Shown piece after piece: positions 44,216-52,822 of a DNA stretch of 64,000 nt. The DNA lies in NCBI GenBank assembly GCA_016708125.1, contig JADJGF010000001.1:3432001-3496000 (forward strand). The letters are read 5' to 3'. The position numbers and the translations under genes are program-made. The number at the start of each line of letters is the position of its first letter. Positions within the stretch are counted from its first letter, which is position 1. The notes beneath the pieces were generated by a model, which was given only the letters and a program-made list of their open reading frames with translations, was not told the origin of the DNA and ran no database searches. This DNA is from Ignavibacteriota bacterium. Its GTDB lineage: Bacteria > Bacteroidota > Ignavibacteria > Ignavibacteriales > Melioribacteraceae.

Positions 44216-44225
44216 GGTAGTGTAA
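43350..44225 (+). CDS. IS3-family transposase orfB (rve domain), catalytic motif altered
   Basis: The 291-residue integrase-core protein has an N-terminal HTH_21 region (KEIHRNSRGLYGSPRIYQDL) and an rve domain. The first catalytic Asp lies in IWVSDITYIW, and the final Glu in DNAVMESFFHTLKTE. The second motif, normally HSDRGSQY, reads HWEQGSQYAS, so the second catalytic Asp is Glu. The last three codons before the stop (GTG GTA GTG) belong partly to the abutting IS256 element. Activity is doubtful because of the altered motif, the broken orfA and the missing right end. Confidence 0.82.
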   Translation: MKYKFIMENRKEYRLGKMCKVLNVSRSGYHNYVKRRLGRREKEDSVLLMEIKEIHRNSRGLYGSPRIYQDLRRRGLKINKKRVVRIMQTNGIRAKTKKKYKVTTNSNHSYPVAKNLIGQDFRTTGSNKIWVSDITYIWTKEGWLYLACILDLFSRMIVGWHIDQRQNSLLVTTAIRNALVQRGKNPGIIFHWEQGSQYASKEVRDLLAANGIIQSMSRKGNCYDNAVMESFFHTLKTELIGFENFQTREEAKMKIFDYIEIYYNRQRIHSSIDYFTPVEYDNNLNSKLVVV

Positions 44226-44579
44226 AAAGTTTTGTGTAAATGGTTAATAAAGAGGTTTAATTAAATGCTGTGAAGCGTAGCGGAACAGCATTTAATTATG
44301 CAAAAAAATCACTAACTTATTAACCAAATCCGAAAGGAGATTACACAATGGAGCTCACCGAAAAAATGATCGAGCAACTAAAAGCCGATCTTACCAAAGC
44401 AAAAACATACGATGATTTAATGGGTAAAGACGGAGCTATTAAAAAACTATTAGCTGGAACTTTAGAACAAATGTTAGAAAGTGAACTAACCGAACACTTA
44501 GGATATGAAAATATTCACCAGTTGGCAAAAACAATGGTAATTATAGAAATGGGAAAACACATAAATCACTCAAGAATGA

Positions 44580-44595
44580 TCCGTTAGCTAACGGA
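44580..44595. repeat. 16-bp palindrome insert, 5' site in IS copy 2
   Basis: TCCGTTAGCTAACGGA, the same sequence and position relative to the element as 21847-21862 in copy 1. Confidence 0.9.
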
Positions 44596-45515
44596 CGGTG
44601 AAATTGAGATTTCTGTCCCCAGAGACCGCAATGGTGAATTTGATCCAATAATTGTAAAAAGTATGAAAAAACAATTGGGCCAATAGAGAATAAAATCATA
44701 TCCATGTATGCAAAAGGAATGACAACTCGAGACATACAAACACATATTACAGAACTTTACGGAATAGATATTAGCCCTACTTTAGTTTCGAATATTACAG
44801 ATAAAATAGTTGTACTTGCCGAACAATGGCAAAATAGAATTCTTGAGAAAATATATCCTATAGTTTTCTTCGACGCTATCCATTACAAAGTAAGAGATGA
44901 ATCAAAGAAAGTAGTATCAAAGGCTGCATATACCTGTTTAGCGGTTGATATAGAAGGACACAAAGATCTACTTGGATTATGGGTCGGTGAAGCAGAAGGA
45001 TCAAACTTCTGGCTTAATGTTTTAACAGAACTAAAGAATCGAGGTGTTGAAGATATTTTCATTGCATCAATTGATGGATTGAAAGGATTCCCCGAAGCAA
45101 TAAATTCTGTTTTCCCAAAAGCTGAAATCCAGCTTTGTGTTATTCACCAAATTAGAAATACCCTAAAATATGTTGCTTCAAAAGACCAAAAGAAATTTAT
45201 GAATCAACTAAAAGAAGTTTATAAAGCTCCAACTGAAGAAGCTGCTTTATTAAATCTTGACTCTTTGGAAGAAAACTGGACAAATAAATATTCTCTTGCT
45301 ATCAGATCTTGGAGAAATAATTGGAATAATCTTGCTACATTTTTCAAATATCCCCAAGAAATTAGAACGGTCATTTATACCACGAATGCAGTGGAATCTG
45401 TGCATCGTCAATTTAGAAAAGTAACTAAAAACAGAGCTCTTTTCCCAAACGATGATGCTCTTAAAAAAATGTTATATTTGGCTTACAGAGATTTATCTAA
45501 AAAATGGACGATGCC

Positions 45516-45531
45516 TCCGTTAGCTAACGGA
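45516..45531. repeat. 16-bp palindrome insert, 3' site in IS copy 2
   Basis: TCCGTTAGCTAACGGA, the same sequence and position relative to the element as 20911-20926 in copy 1. Confidence 0.9.
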
Positions 45532-45676
45532 TCATAATTGGGCGCTTATTCTTTCTAATTTTTCTGTTTATTTTAAGGATAGATTTCAGGAATTTTAATC
45601 ATGATAAATCCCATTTACACAAATTATTTTACAGACTCAATTAATTCGGAGTTTTTTATTTCTACAATATTAAAAA

Positions 45677-46306
45677 TTATTTCTTCTCAGTTTCTCCTGG
45701 CATTTTTCTGCGTTCATGAACTTTATCGATAATTTTATAATCAACCGCTTCAGAAGCTGACATATAATAATCTCTATCGCAATCTTTCATTATTTGGTCC
45801 GTTGTTTTGCCGGTATGATTTGCAAGAATTTTATAAAGTTTATCTCTTGTTTTAATCATTTCTTTAGCGTGAATTTCAATATCTGTAGTTTGACCTTGTA
45901 AACCTCCAATCCACGGTTGATGAATCATAATTTTTGAATGAGGAAGTGCAAATCTTTTATTTGCTGCTCCTCCGGAAAGTAAAACAGCTCCCATACTTGC
46001 TGCCATTCCAACACAATTCGTTGAAACATCCGGTTTAATAAATTGCATTGTATCATAAATTGCTAAGCCGGCAGAAACACTTCCGCCCGGAGAATTTATA
46101 TATAAATTTATATCTTTTTCGTGATCTTCAGCCTCAAGAAAAAGTAACTGAGCGATAACAACACTTGCAATATGATCGTCAATTGCTTCGCCTAAGAAAA
46201 TTATTCTTTCGCGCAATAAACGAGAAAAAATATCCATTCCGCGTTCACCACGACCTGATTGCTCAATAACATAAGGAATTAAAGTATTATAAATTTTATC
46301 TGACAT
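45677..46306 (-). CDS. clpP: ATP-dependent Clp protease proteolytic subunit
   Basis: ClpP forms the serine-protease barrel that degrades proteins unfolded by ClpX or ClpA/C. The catalytic Ser104 (GMAASMGAVL) and His129 (PHSKIMIHQP) are clear, and the Asp lies in the KDCDRD stretch. The oxyanion and handle regions are intact, and the 209-residue length is normal. It follows the trigger factor gene by 51 bases in the usual tig-clpP order. The usual third gene, clpX, is not downstream: the IS256 copy begins 38 bases after the clpP stop. Confidence 0.95.
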   Translation of the reverse strand: MSDKIYNTLIPYVIEQSGRGERGMDIFSRLLRERIIFLGEAIDDHIASVVIAQLLFLEAEDHEKDINLYINSPGGSVSAGLAIYDTMQFIKPDVSTNCVGMAASMGAVLLSGGAANKRFALPHSKIMIHQPWIGGLQGQTTDIEIHAKEMIKTRDKLYKILANHTGKTTDQIMKDCDRDYYMSASEAVDYKIIDKVHERRKMPGETEKK

Positions 46307-46357
46307 TTGATTTCCTAAATTTTAGTTTAGCAATATTTCAGAAATTAGTTATGAAAA

Positions 46358-47701
46358 TTATTTCTTATCTTCGTCTGGATTTTCTTTTTCTTTAGTTTTT
46401 GTTTCTTTCTTGCTCTTTGCTTCTTTTGCTTTAGTTTCCGGATCAACTTCTTTTGCTTTGTTATTTTCTCTTATAAACTTAAGAATTTTTTCTTCAACTA
46501 AAGATTCACTTCTGTTAGAGTCTTTATAATATTTCAATAATTTTTCTACCGGTATATTTATTTTCTCTGATTCTTCTTTTGCCAATTCTTCTAATTCGGC
46601 ATCTGTAACTTCAATTTTTTCTTTTTCGGCAATATTTTCTAAAATAATTTGCCACTTGGCATTCCATTCTGCTCTTGGTTGCAAATTCGTTTTTAATGTT
46701 TGATCATTTGGAATTGGTGATTTATATTGTTTTGCATTTTGTTTCTCAGTTTCCACCAATCTATTTAGAATTGTTTCAACATAATTTTTTGAAGGTTCAA
46801 AATCATTATTTTTCACAATTTGATCAAGTAAAGTATTTTCATAAATTCTTTCAGATTGATCTTTGTAATAATTTTCATAATTCGATTTTGTAAAAGCTTT
46901 CAATTCATCTAAAGTTTTTGCATTCTTACCGGATAATTCTTCAATTAGTGTTTCAGTAATTTCCGGAGCAACTAATTTTTCAATCTTTTTTATTACGGCT
47001 GTATAGTTAAATTCTTCAATATGCTTATGGTCGCCGTGCATATGTTCATCAACAAAAGAAAAACTAAATTCTTCACCGGCTTTTTTATTTTGTGCGTTTT
47101 TTGAAATATTCTCATTAACTTTTTTATCACTTAAATCAATTACAATATTTGCACTTTTGTTTCCTTCTATATCTTTTCCTTCAGAATCAACTCTTTGTAA
47201 ATCAACTGTAATTTTATAATTGTTATCTGTAATTTCTTCGGCTAATTCATAAGTTGCTTTAGATTTTAATAAATTAGTTACTTCTGCTTCAATATCTTCA
47301 TCACGAACTTTAAATATTGGTTTTTCAATTTCTAATCCGGTATAATTTTTAAGATCCAAAGTTGGTTTAACTTCGTATTTAACTTTGAAATTAAGATACT
47401 CATTCATCTCAAAATTTAACGATGTCATTTGAGGCATACTTAGCGGTTTTAGATTTTGATCTTTTACAATATCCCAGAATTTTTTGTTGGCAATTTCTTC
47501 ACTGGCTTTGTATTCTATTGCATCGCCGTAAACTTTTTTTAGCATTGAAAGTGGAACTTTACCTTTTCTAAAACCGGGCATTACAATACTTTTTCGTTCT
47601 TTGTTATAAGCTTCTTCCAACTCAACTTTAATTTCTGAATAATTTAAATTTACTTCAAGCTCATGCTCAGTATTGTTTAAAACATTAACTTTTGCTTCCA
47701 A
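46358..47701 (-). CDS. tig: Trigger factor (ribosome-associated chaperone)
   Basis: Trigger factor binds the ribosome exit tunnel and shields nascent chains. The ribosome-binding domain carries the signature MPGFRKGKVPLSML near residue 40. The FKBP-like domain (about 150-250) is weak, and the helical C-terminal arms end in a very Lys/Glu-rich tail (ETKTKEKENPDEDKK). No ATG is available in the right place; TTG at 47701 is preferred because GAGGT lies about 5 bases upstream and the product then starts MEAKVNVLNN. A longer reading upstream would run through the tRNA-Leu. The protein is 447 residues. Confidence 0.9.
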   Translation of the reverse strand: MEAKVNVLNNTEHELEVNLNYSEIKVELEEAYNKERKSIVMPGFRKGKVPLSMLKKVYGDAIEYKASEEIANKKFWDIVKDQNLKPLSMPQMTSLNFEMNEYLNFKVKYEVKPTLDLKNYTGLEIEKPIFKVRDEDIEAEVTNLLKSKATYELAEEITDNNYKITVDLQRVDSEGKDIEGNKSANIVIDLSDKKVNENISKNAQNKKAGEEFSFSFVDEHMHGDHKHIEEFNYTAVIKKIEKLVAPEITETLIEELSGKNAKTLDELKAFTKSNYENYYKDQSERIYENTLLDQIVKNNDFEPSKNYVETILNRLVETEKQNAKQYKSPIPNDQTLKTNLQPRAEWNAKWQIILENIAEKEKIEVTDAELEELAKEESEKINIPVEKLLKYYKDSNRSESLVEEKILKFIRENNKAKEVDPETKAKEAKSKKETKTKEKENPDEDKK

Positions 47702-47738
47702 AAAATACCTCAAATAATTGTTTAAAAAGGAGGAAAAT

Positions 47739-47823
47739 TGGTACGAGAGGGGGGACTCGAACCCCCACACCGTGAGATACTAGATCCTAAGTCTAGCGCG
47801 TCTGCCAATTCCGCCACTCTCGC
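47739..47823 (-). tRNA. tRNA-Leu (anticodon TAG)
   Basis: The minus strand folds as a class II tRNA: acceptor GCGAGAG/CTCTCGT, anticodon stem CTAGA/TCTAG with loop CTTAGGA (anticodon TAG), long variable arm, T loop GGTTCGAGTCC and discriminator A. CCA is encoded (47739-47741). It lies just upstream of tig in the same direction. Confidence 0.94.
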
Positions 47824-48048
47824 AAAAAATAAAGCGTAAATTTACAGTAATTTTAAGTGATTTACAAATCTAATACATATTAAATAGATTTAGTATTTAA
47901 CTAAATTCTTTAGTTTTTATTGCGAATATTAAAGTATAAATAAAATTTTATTGCAATAAAAAATTTCTTCTATTATTTAATAGAGACAATAAAAACAAGT
48001 GTTATACGTCCCTTGTTAAAATTTATTTGGAAAATTTAAAATAAAAAT
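47824..48048. other. Divergent intergenic region between tRNA-Leu and the 196-aa gene
   Basis: This is AT-rich sequence with no open frame or RNA structure that I can support. It must contain the promoters for the tRNA-Leu/tig side and for the gene at 48049. Confidence 0.5.
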
Positions 48049-48639
48049 ATGTTTGAATTAGCCCCCAATCCATATTCAGACCCAATCAAGAAATTCCATT
48101 CTGAATTGAAAGGAATTCAATGGAAACCACCTTTTATACTTCAAACAATTCAAGCAATTATAAGTTCAATAATTTTAGTTGTATTATCATTATTTTATAT
48201 TACAGTTGGAGTTGTTGCGCAAATAAGTACTACTTTTTGGGATTTAATCTTAGGATTAGGCGAAAAAATGAGTTTTTCGCAGCCAATTGAAAGTACTGCT
48301 TATGCAATTGCTTTGGCCTTATATTTCATTTTATTTTTGCCTTTTTTCATACTTCAATCTCCAATTTGGATGTGCGGTTGGTTAGCAACTAAAATTGGAT
48401 TAAAACCATTTATTGCAATTGTTTTTATTTTTACAGTTGCAACAACAATATATTTTTACACACCGGAAACAGCCACTCAATCTTATGCAAAAATTATTGA
48501 GTTTCAAGATTCAATTAGAAAAGAATATTTTGCTCAAGATTCGGTTAATGTTATAGCAACCGAGGAAATTGCAGAAGAACCGGAAGAACTTCCTAAAAAA
48601 ATAAGTAAGAAAAAACTTAATTCAAGAAAAAGAAAATAG
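48049..48639 (+). CDS. Hypothetical membrane protein (196 aa)
   Basis: I do not recognise a family. The protein has an N-terminal amphipathic part, then three to four hydrophobic segments (about residues 37-62, 80-105, 112-135), the last leading to YFYTPETATQSYAK. The C-terminal tail is acidic and then strongly basic (EEPEELPKKISKKKLNSRKRK). No catalytic motif is visible. It is transcribed alone with an AT-rich hairpin after the stop. Confidence 0.65.
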   Translation: MFELAPNPYSDPIKKFHSELKGIQWKPPFILQTIQAIISSIILVVLSLFYITVGVVAQISTTFWDLILGLGEKMSFSQPIESTAYAIALALYFILFLPFFILQSPIWMCGWLATKIGLKPFIAIVFIFTVATTIYFYTPETATQSYAKIIEFQDSIRKEYFAQDSVNVIATEEIAEEPEELPKKISKKKLNSRKRK

Positions 48640-48659
48640 TTTACAATTATAAACTATTT
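48634..48659. terminator. AT-rich hairpin after the 196-aa gene
   Basis: The stem AAATAGTTTA / TAAACTATTT has a 6-base loop and overlaps the stop codon. It is weak because it is AT-rich, with no long T-run after it. Confidence 0.45.
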
Positions 48660-48777
48660 GCCATTGTTAGTAATTCAAAATCGAATTATATTACGATATA
48701 AGTTTTGTTATTTTAAAATGTGCGGTTAGCAAAAATTATTCTTTAGAATAAATTCATTTCCTAATTTGGAGGTGGTT

Positions 48778-49233
48778 ATGCGCATTGAAACTACTCGAGA
48801 TATTTTAGATCATTCCAAAAAATTTCATCAAATAATTGCCGATTATTACAGAAAACTAAACCAAAGTGAAGATAAGGAAAGAGTAAAACTTTTATTAAAT
48901 TATCTTGAAGAAAGAGAAACTCAAATTGAAAAAACGATTTCAGAATTGGAAAACTCGGCATCGTCAAACATACTTAATTCATGGTTTCCGCATAGTCAGT
49001 GTAAAACAAAGCTAGAGGTTTTATCAACTTTGGTGAGCGAAGAAAAAATTTCTGTTGATGAATTAATTGACCTTTTTGTTTATTTAGATAACTGCTTGAT
49101 CGAATTATATACCAAACTTGTTGATAATGCAGAAAATGTGGATGTTCAAGAATTCTTTAAAAGTTTAAGTAAATTAGAAGAAAATCACAAAATAAAATCT
49201 TTAAAAAGTGCTTCTCAATTTGAAGATATATAG
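48778..49233 (+). CDS. Conserved hypothetical all-helical (ferritin-like) protein
   Basis: The 151-residue protein is helical: DILDHSKKFHQIIADYYRKL, RVKLLLNYLEERETQIEKTI, then LNSWF and two further helices. His and Glu residues recur as in small ferritin-like or hemerythrin-like bundles. I recall comparable uncharacterised proteins (DILxHxxxFHxxL...LLxYxxxxE) in other bacteria. No metal site can be proved. I choose the ATG at 48778 because of GGAGG at 48768-48772; an upstream TTG would overlap that site. Confidence 0.68.
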   Translation: MRIETTRDILDHSKKFHQIIADYYRKLNQSEDKERVKLLLNYLEERETQIEKTISELENSASSNILNSWFPHSQCKTKLEVLSTLVSEEKISVDELIDLFVYLDNCLIELYTKLVDNAENVDVQEFFKSLSKLEENHKIKSLKSASQFEDI

Positions 49234-49325
49234 ATTTCAAAATTTACAATACTAAAAGTAATTTATTTTCTATTTTGTATAGAACTTCTATATTTAGCAC
49301 ATCAAAATAAATATTAAGGTTATTC

Positions 49326-50591
49326 ATGGATAAGTTTGTAATTCAAGGCGGAAATCCATTAAAAGGATCGGTTGAAGTTAGCGGAGCAAAAAATTCAGCT
49401 TTAGCTTTAATGCCTGCTGTTTTATTAAACAATGGCGTAAATAAGATTACAAATGTTCCGGAAGTGAATGATATTTTCACAATGTCAAAACTCCTAAACC
49501 AACTAGGAGTAAAATCAGAATTTAATAATCAAGAATTAATATTAGATTCTAAGAATATAATTTCTCAAACTGCACCATACGAACATGTCAAAAAAATGCG
49601 TGCATCAGTATATGTTTTAGGTCCGCTTTTAGCAAAATACGGATACGCTAAAGTTTCTTTACCTGGAGGCTGTGCTTGGGGTCCAAGACCAATTAATTTA
49701 CATTTAGAAGCCATGAAAAAGTTAGGAGCCGAAATTGAATTAGATGAAGGTTATATTATTGCAAAAACAAAAAAACTTATTGGAGCAAGATTGAATTTTG
49801 ATATTTCCTCAGTGGGAGCAACCGGAAATGCTCTTATGGCAGCGGTTTTAGCGCAAGGGGAGACGATAATTACAAATGCTGCTGCAGAACCGGAAATAAC
49901 TCAATTAGCACAATTTCTTGTTTCAATGGGCGCAAGAATAGAAGGAATTGGTTCTAATATTTTGGAGATTGAAGGAGTTAATAGTCTTTCTCCGGCAAAT
50001 GTTTATAATATTCCAGATAGAATTGAAGCCGGAACTTTGTTAATTGCCGCTGCGATGACGAAAGGAAAAATTGAACTTACAAATTCCAACTCAAAACATC
50101 TTAATTTAGTTATACAAAAACTTGAAGATTCCGGTGTTAAATTATCTTATAATAATAATTTAATGACTTTAGATGCAAGTAATATTGAAACAAAAAGTAT
50201 TGATGTTACGACCGGAGTTTATCCCGGATTTCCAACAGATATGCAAGCTCAGTGGACTTCTTATATGGCCATTGTAAATGGTTCTTGCAAAATTACAGAT
50301 ACAATTTATTTGGATAGATTCAAACATATTCCTGAACTTAACAGATTAGGTGCAGATATTGAAATTTTAGGAAACAGCGCAATTGTTAATGGTGTGAAAA
50401 AATTAAAAGGTGCAACTGTAATGTCGACTGATTTAAGAGCGAGTGCTTCGTTAGTTTTAGCCGGATTAGTAGCTGAAGGAACAACTGAAGTTTTAAGAAT
50501 TTACCATTTGGATCGCGGTTATCAAAGAATTGAAGAAAAGTTAAAAAAACTGGGAGCACAAATAGAAAGAGTTAAAACTAAAGAATTTTAA
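49326..50591 (+). CDS. murA: UDP-N-acetylglucosamine 1-carboxyvinyltransferase
   Basis: MurA makes the first committed step of peptidoglycan synthesis, adding enolpyruvate from PEP to UDP-GlcNAc. The N-terminus GGNPLKGSVEVSGAKNSALA and the active-site loop LPGGCAWGPRPINLHLEAM with Cys116, the fosfomycin target, are intact. The two EPSP-synthase-like halves are present, and the C-terminal DLRASASLVLAGL is typical. The 421-residue length is normal. It is followed 23 bases later by a gene for a membrane peptidase, likely on the same transcript. Confidence 0.95.
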   Translation: MDKFVIQGGNPLKGSVEVSGAKNSALALMPAVLLNNGVNKITNVPEVNDIFTMSKLLNQLGVKSEFNNQELILDSKNIISQTAPYEHVKKMRASVYVLGPLLAKYGYAKVSLPGGCAWGPRPINLHLEAMKKLGAEIELDEGYIIAKTKKLIGARLNFDISSVGATGNALMAAVLAQGETIITNAAAEPEITQLAQFLVSMGARIEGIGSNILEIEGVNSLSPANVYNIPDRIEAGTLLIAAAMTKGKIELTNSNSKHLNLVIQKLEDSGVKLSYNNNLMTLDASNIETKSIDVTTGVYPGFPTDMQAQWTSYMAIVNGSCKITDTIYLDRFKHIPELNRLGADIEILGNSAIVNGVKKLKGATVMSTDLRASASLVLAGLVAEGTTEVLRIYHLDRGYQRIEEKLKKLGAQIERVKTKEF

Positions 50592-50614
50592 CAATGAATA
50601 TTTCTGATAAATAG

Positions 50615-52822
50615 TTGAGCAAAATTACCAAATCCATAATACCAATAAGTTCTATATTCTTAATTGTTGTAATCAATTTAATTTTTACAAAGTTTCCGTT
50701 ATTAAATTTGCTTGGTTACGAATCAAGCGCAGTTAACGGAATTATTTTCTATTTCATTTCTGGAATTTATCAATTCTATTTAAGTATAAATTTTGCAAAT
50801 TTTTCAATTCCAAAAATTTCTAAACCAAAATATTTTTATCCAATCATAATCATTTTGCCATTAATAATTTTAATTATTTCAACAATTTTATGTCAAAAGT
50901 GTCCAATTTCTAATGGAATTTATTTCTATCTAATTTTGGCAATTCCCTCAATTCTTGTTGGAGCAGCAATTGCAGAGTTAGCAATTTATATCTCAAACAA
51001 ATTTAAGTTTATCATTTTCGCAATAATTTCTATCATTTTGCTATTAGGATTTATTCCGGAATTATATTTCAATCCCCAAATTTATTTTTTTAATCCTATT
51101 TTTGGTTATTATCCCGGTGTAATTTACGATCAAAATATTCAGATTTCCGATAAACTTATTTTGTATCGATCAATCACAATTATTGTTTCTTTAACAATTT
51201 TAATAGTTTTGAAATTTAAAGATAACTTTAATTATAAATCGCAACTATATGTAATAATTATAATTATGCTGTTATATTTAACTTCAGATTTTACAAAACC
51301 TTTTTTCAAATTTTCAACAAACTTAAGCAGAATTGAAAATGAATTACAAGGTAAATTCGAAAATGATAATCTTCTAATTTTTTTTCCAAAAAGTATAAAT
51401 GATAAAGAGAAAAAAATTCTAATTGCAGAACACTTTTATTTTTTAGAAAAAAATAATCGTTTATTAGGAATTAACTTTGACGAAAAAGTAACTTCAATAA
51501 TATTTAAATCGGGAGCACAGAAAAAGAAACTTTTCGGATCACAATTCGCAGATGTAACAAAACCTTGGCTAAATCAATTTTATATTAATTTTGATAATTA
51601 CAAAAATAGTTTAAACCATGAATTGCTTCACGTATTTTCTAAAAAATTTGGTAAAGGATTTTTTAATCTTCCAACTAATTATAATCCCGGTTTAATTGAA
51701 GGTTTTGCAACTGCATTTGATAATAATTTTGATGAATTTGATATCGATTATTTTGCGTTTTTAGGTTATAATAATAATTATAAAATTTCTTTAGAAAATT
51801 TGTTTACAAATTTCAGCTTTTTCAGCAATGTTTCTTCGCTTTCATATATTTATGCCGGATCATTTATAAAATTTTTATCGAAAAAATATTCGACTGAAAA
51901 AGTTTTAGAATTTTATGCAAACCCGGATTTTGAATTTGTATTCAAAAAAAATATTCAAACTTTGGAAAACGAATATTTTAATTATTTGGAAAATCTAAAT
52001 TTTGATGTGAATATTCACAAAGCAAATTTATATTTCGGAAGAATTCCGTTGGTTAAACAATTTTGTGCGCGAGCAATGGAAAAAGATCTGCAAAATGCTT
52101 GGGAATATTTTCATTCAAATAATTTCGAAGAATCGGAAAAATTATTTCGTGAAATTTTTAATTACTCCGATTCTTATGCTGCGCTTAATGGAATTGTACA
52201 AAACAAAATTAAATCTCAAAACTTCGCTTCGGCAATTCAACTTTTAGAAAATGAAAAACCAAATTTTCAAAAATCATCTTACTATTATAATATTGAGTAT
52301 TTATTGGCATTTTTATATGGAAAAACAAAAAATATAAATTCTGCAATTGCAAATTATGATAGTTTAATTTTACAAAATGTTAGTGAATTTTATACAAATA
52401 GTTCAGTAGTTTATAAAACAATTGCGAAAAATGATTCTTCAGTTTTTAATAAATTTCTTGATGAAGAATTTTCGCGAAAGAAAATTATTAAAAGTTTTTT
52501 AAGTAAAAATGATGATAAAATTTATCAATATTATATTGATAGATATTTGTTAGAAAATATTGATACTTTGGATAATTCCGAATTAGAAAATGAAATGAGC
52601 GAAATTGAAAAATCTTTGAAAAGATTTAAACCAAGTTCCGATTTGTATTTTCTAATATCAAAGTATTTTTATAAAAATTTAAACTTTCATAAAGCAATTG
52701 AATATTCTAACTTGGCTTTAATAAATGCAAAAAAAGAAAAAAAGGAAATATTAGAAATATTTATACATAAGATGAATTGGATGAAAAATAATATTTATAT
52801 TTTAGAAAGTTATGAATTTTAG
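50615..52822 (+). CDS. Membrane-bound gluzincin-type metallopeptidase with C-terminal helical repeats
   Basis: I cannot assign a named family. The first 230 residues contain about eight hydrophobic segments. The middle domain has a zinc site HELLH (335-339) and a downstream Glu362 in GLIEGFATAF, the gluzincin pattern (HExxH...E). The C-terminal third (about 470-735) is helical and looks like TPR-type repeats. It is therefore probably a membrane peptidase acting at the outer face of the inner membrane. The start is TTG 50615, a weak start, and the 3' end overlaps cca by 11 bases. Confidence 0.7.
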   Translation: MSKITKSIIPISSIFLIVVINLIFTKFPLLNLLGYESSAVNGIIFYFISGIYQFYLSINFANFSIPKISKPKYFYPIIIILPLIILIISTILCQKCPISNGIYFYLILAIPSILVGAAIAELAIYISNKFKFIIFAIISIILLLGFIPELYFNPQIYFFNPIFGYYPGVIYDQNIQISDKLILYRSITIIVSLTILIVLKFKDNFNYKSQLYVIIIIMLLYLTSDFTKPFFKFSTNLSRIENELQGKFENDNLLIFFPKSINDKEKKILIAEHFYFLEKNNRLLGINFDEKVTSIIFKSGAQKKKLFGSQFADVTKPWLNQFYINFDNYKNSLNHELLHVFSKKFGKGFFNLPTNYNPGLIEGFATAFDNNFDEFDIDYFAFLGYNNNYKISLENLFTNFSFFSNVSSLSYIYAGSFIKFLSKKYSTEKVLEFYANPDFEFVFKKNIQTLENEYFNYLENLNFDVNIHKANLYFGRIPLVKQFCARAMEKDLQNAWEYFHSNNFEESEKLFREIFNYSDSYAALNGIVQNKIKSQNFASAIQLLENEKPNFQKSSYYYNIEYLLAFLYGKTKNINSAIANYDSLILQNVSEFYTNSSVVYKTIAKNDSSVFNKFLDEEFSRKKIIKSFLSKNDDKIYQYYIDRYLLENIDTLDNSELENEMSEIEKSLKRFKPSSDLYFLISKYFYKNLNFHKAIEYSNLALINAKKEKKEILEIFIHKMNWMKNNIYILESYEF

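Larger units (their letters stand above)
44348..45598 (+). pseudogene. IS256-family transposase, broken (copy 2)
   Basis: The layout is that of copy 1: a short N-terminal part (79 residues from ATG 44348), a missing A after GYEN, and the palindrome at 44580-44595. In this copy the A-run at 44656-44660 is also one base short, which shifts the frame before MYAKGMTTRDIQ. The 3' A-run (AAAAAATGG, 45499-45506) is intact, so the frame reads through KKWTMP into the second palindrome and ends PLANGS. The natural ending NWALILSNFSVYFKDRFQEF (stop 45596-45598) follows in another frame. The catalytic core in between is identical to copy 1 at protein level. Confidence 0.85.
44216..45638 (+). mobile_element. 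IS256-family insertion sequence, copy 2
   Basis: This is the same 1423-base element as copy 1, in inverse orientation: left end GGTAGTGTAAAAAGTTTTG, right end complement GAGTCTGTAAAATAATTTG. It is inserted at or into the end of the IS3-type element. The flanks (CTAAATTAGT on the left, AATTAATTCGG on the right) do not form an exact 8-9-base duplication. Confidence 0.9.

Noticed and set aside
44216..45638. Exact target-site duplication around IS256 copy 2
   Set aside because: The flanks CTAAATTAGT and AATTAATTCGG are similar but do not match over 8-9 bases; the same holds for copy 1.
47702..47770. Longer trigger factor starting inside the tRNA-Leu
   Set aside because: The extra N-terminal residues would be translated from the tRNA and lack a ribosome binding site; the TTG at 47701 with GAGGT upstream gives a normal N-terminus.
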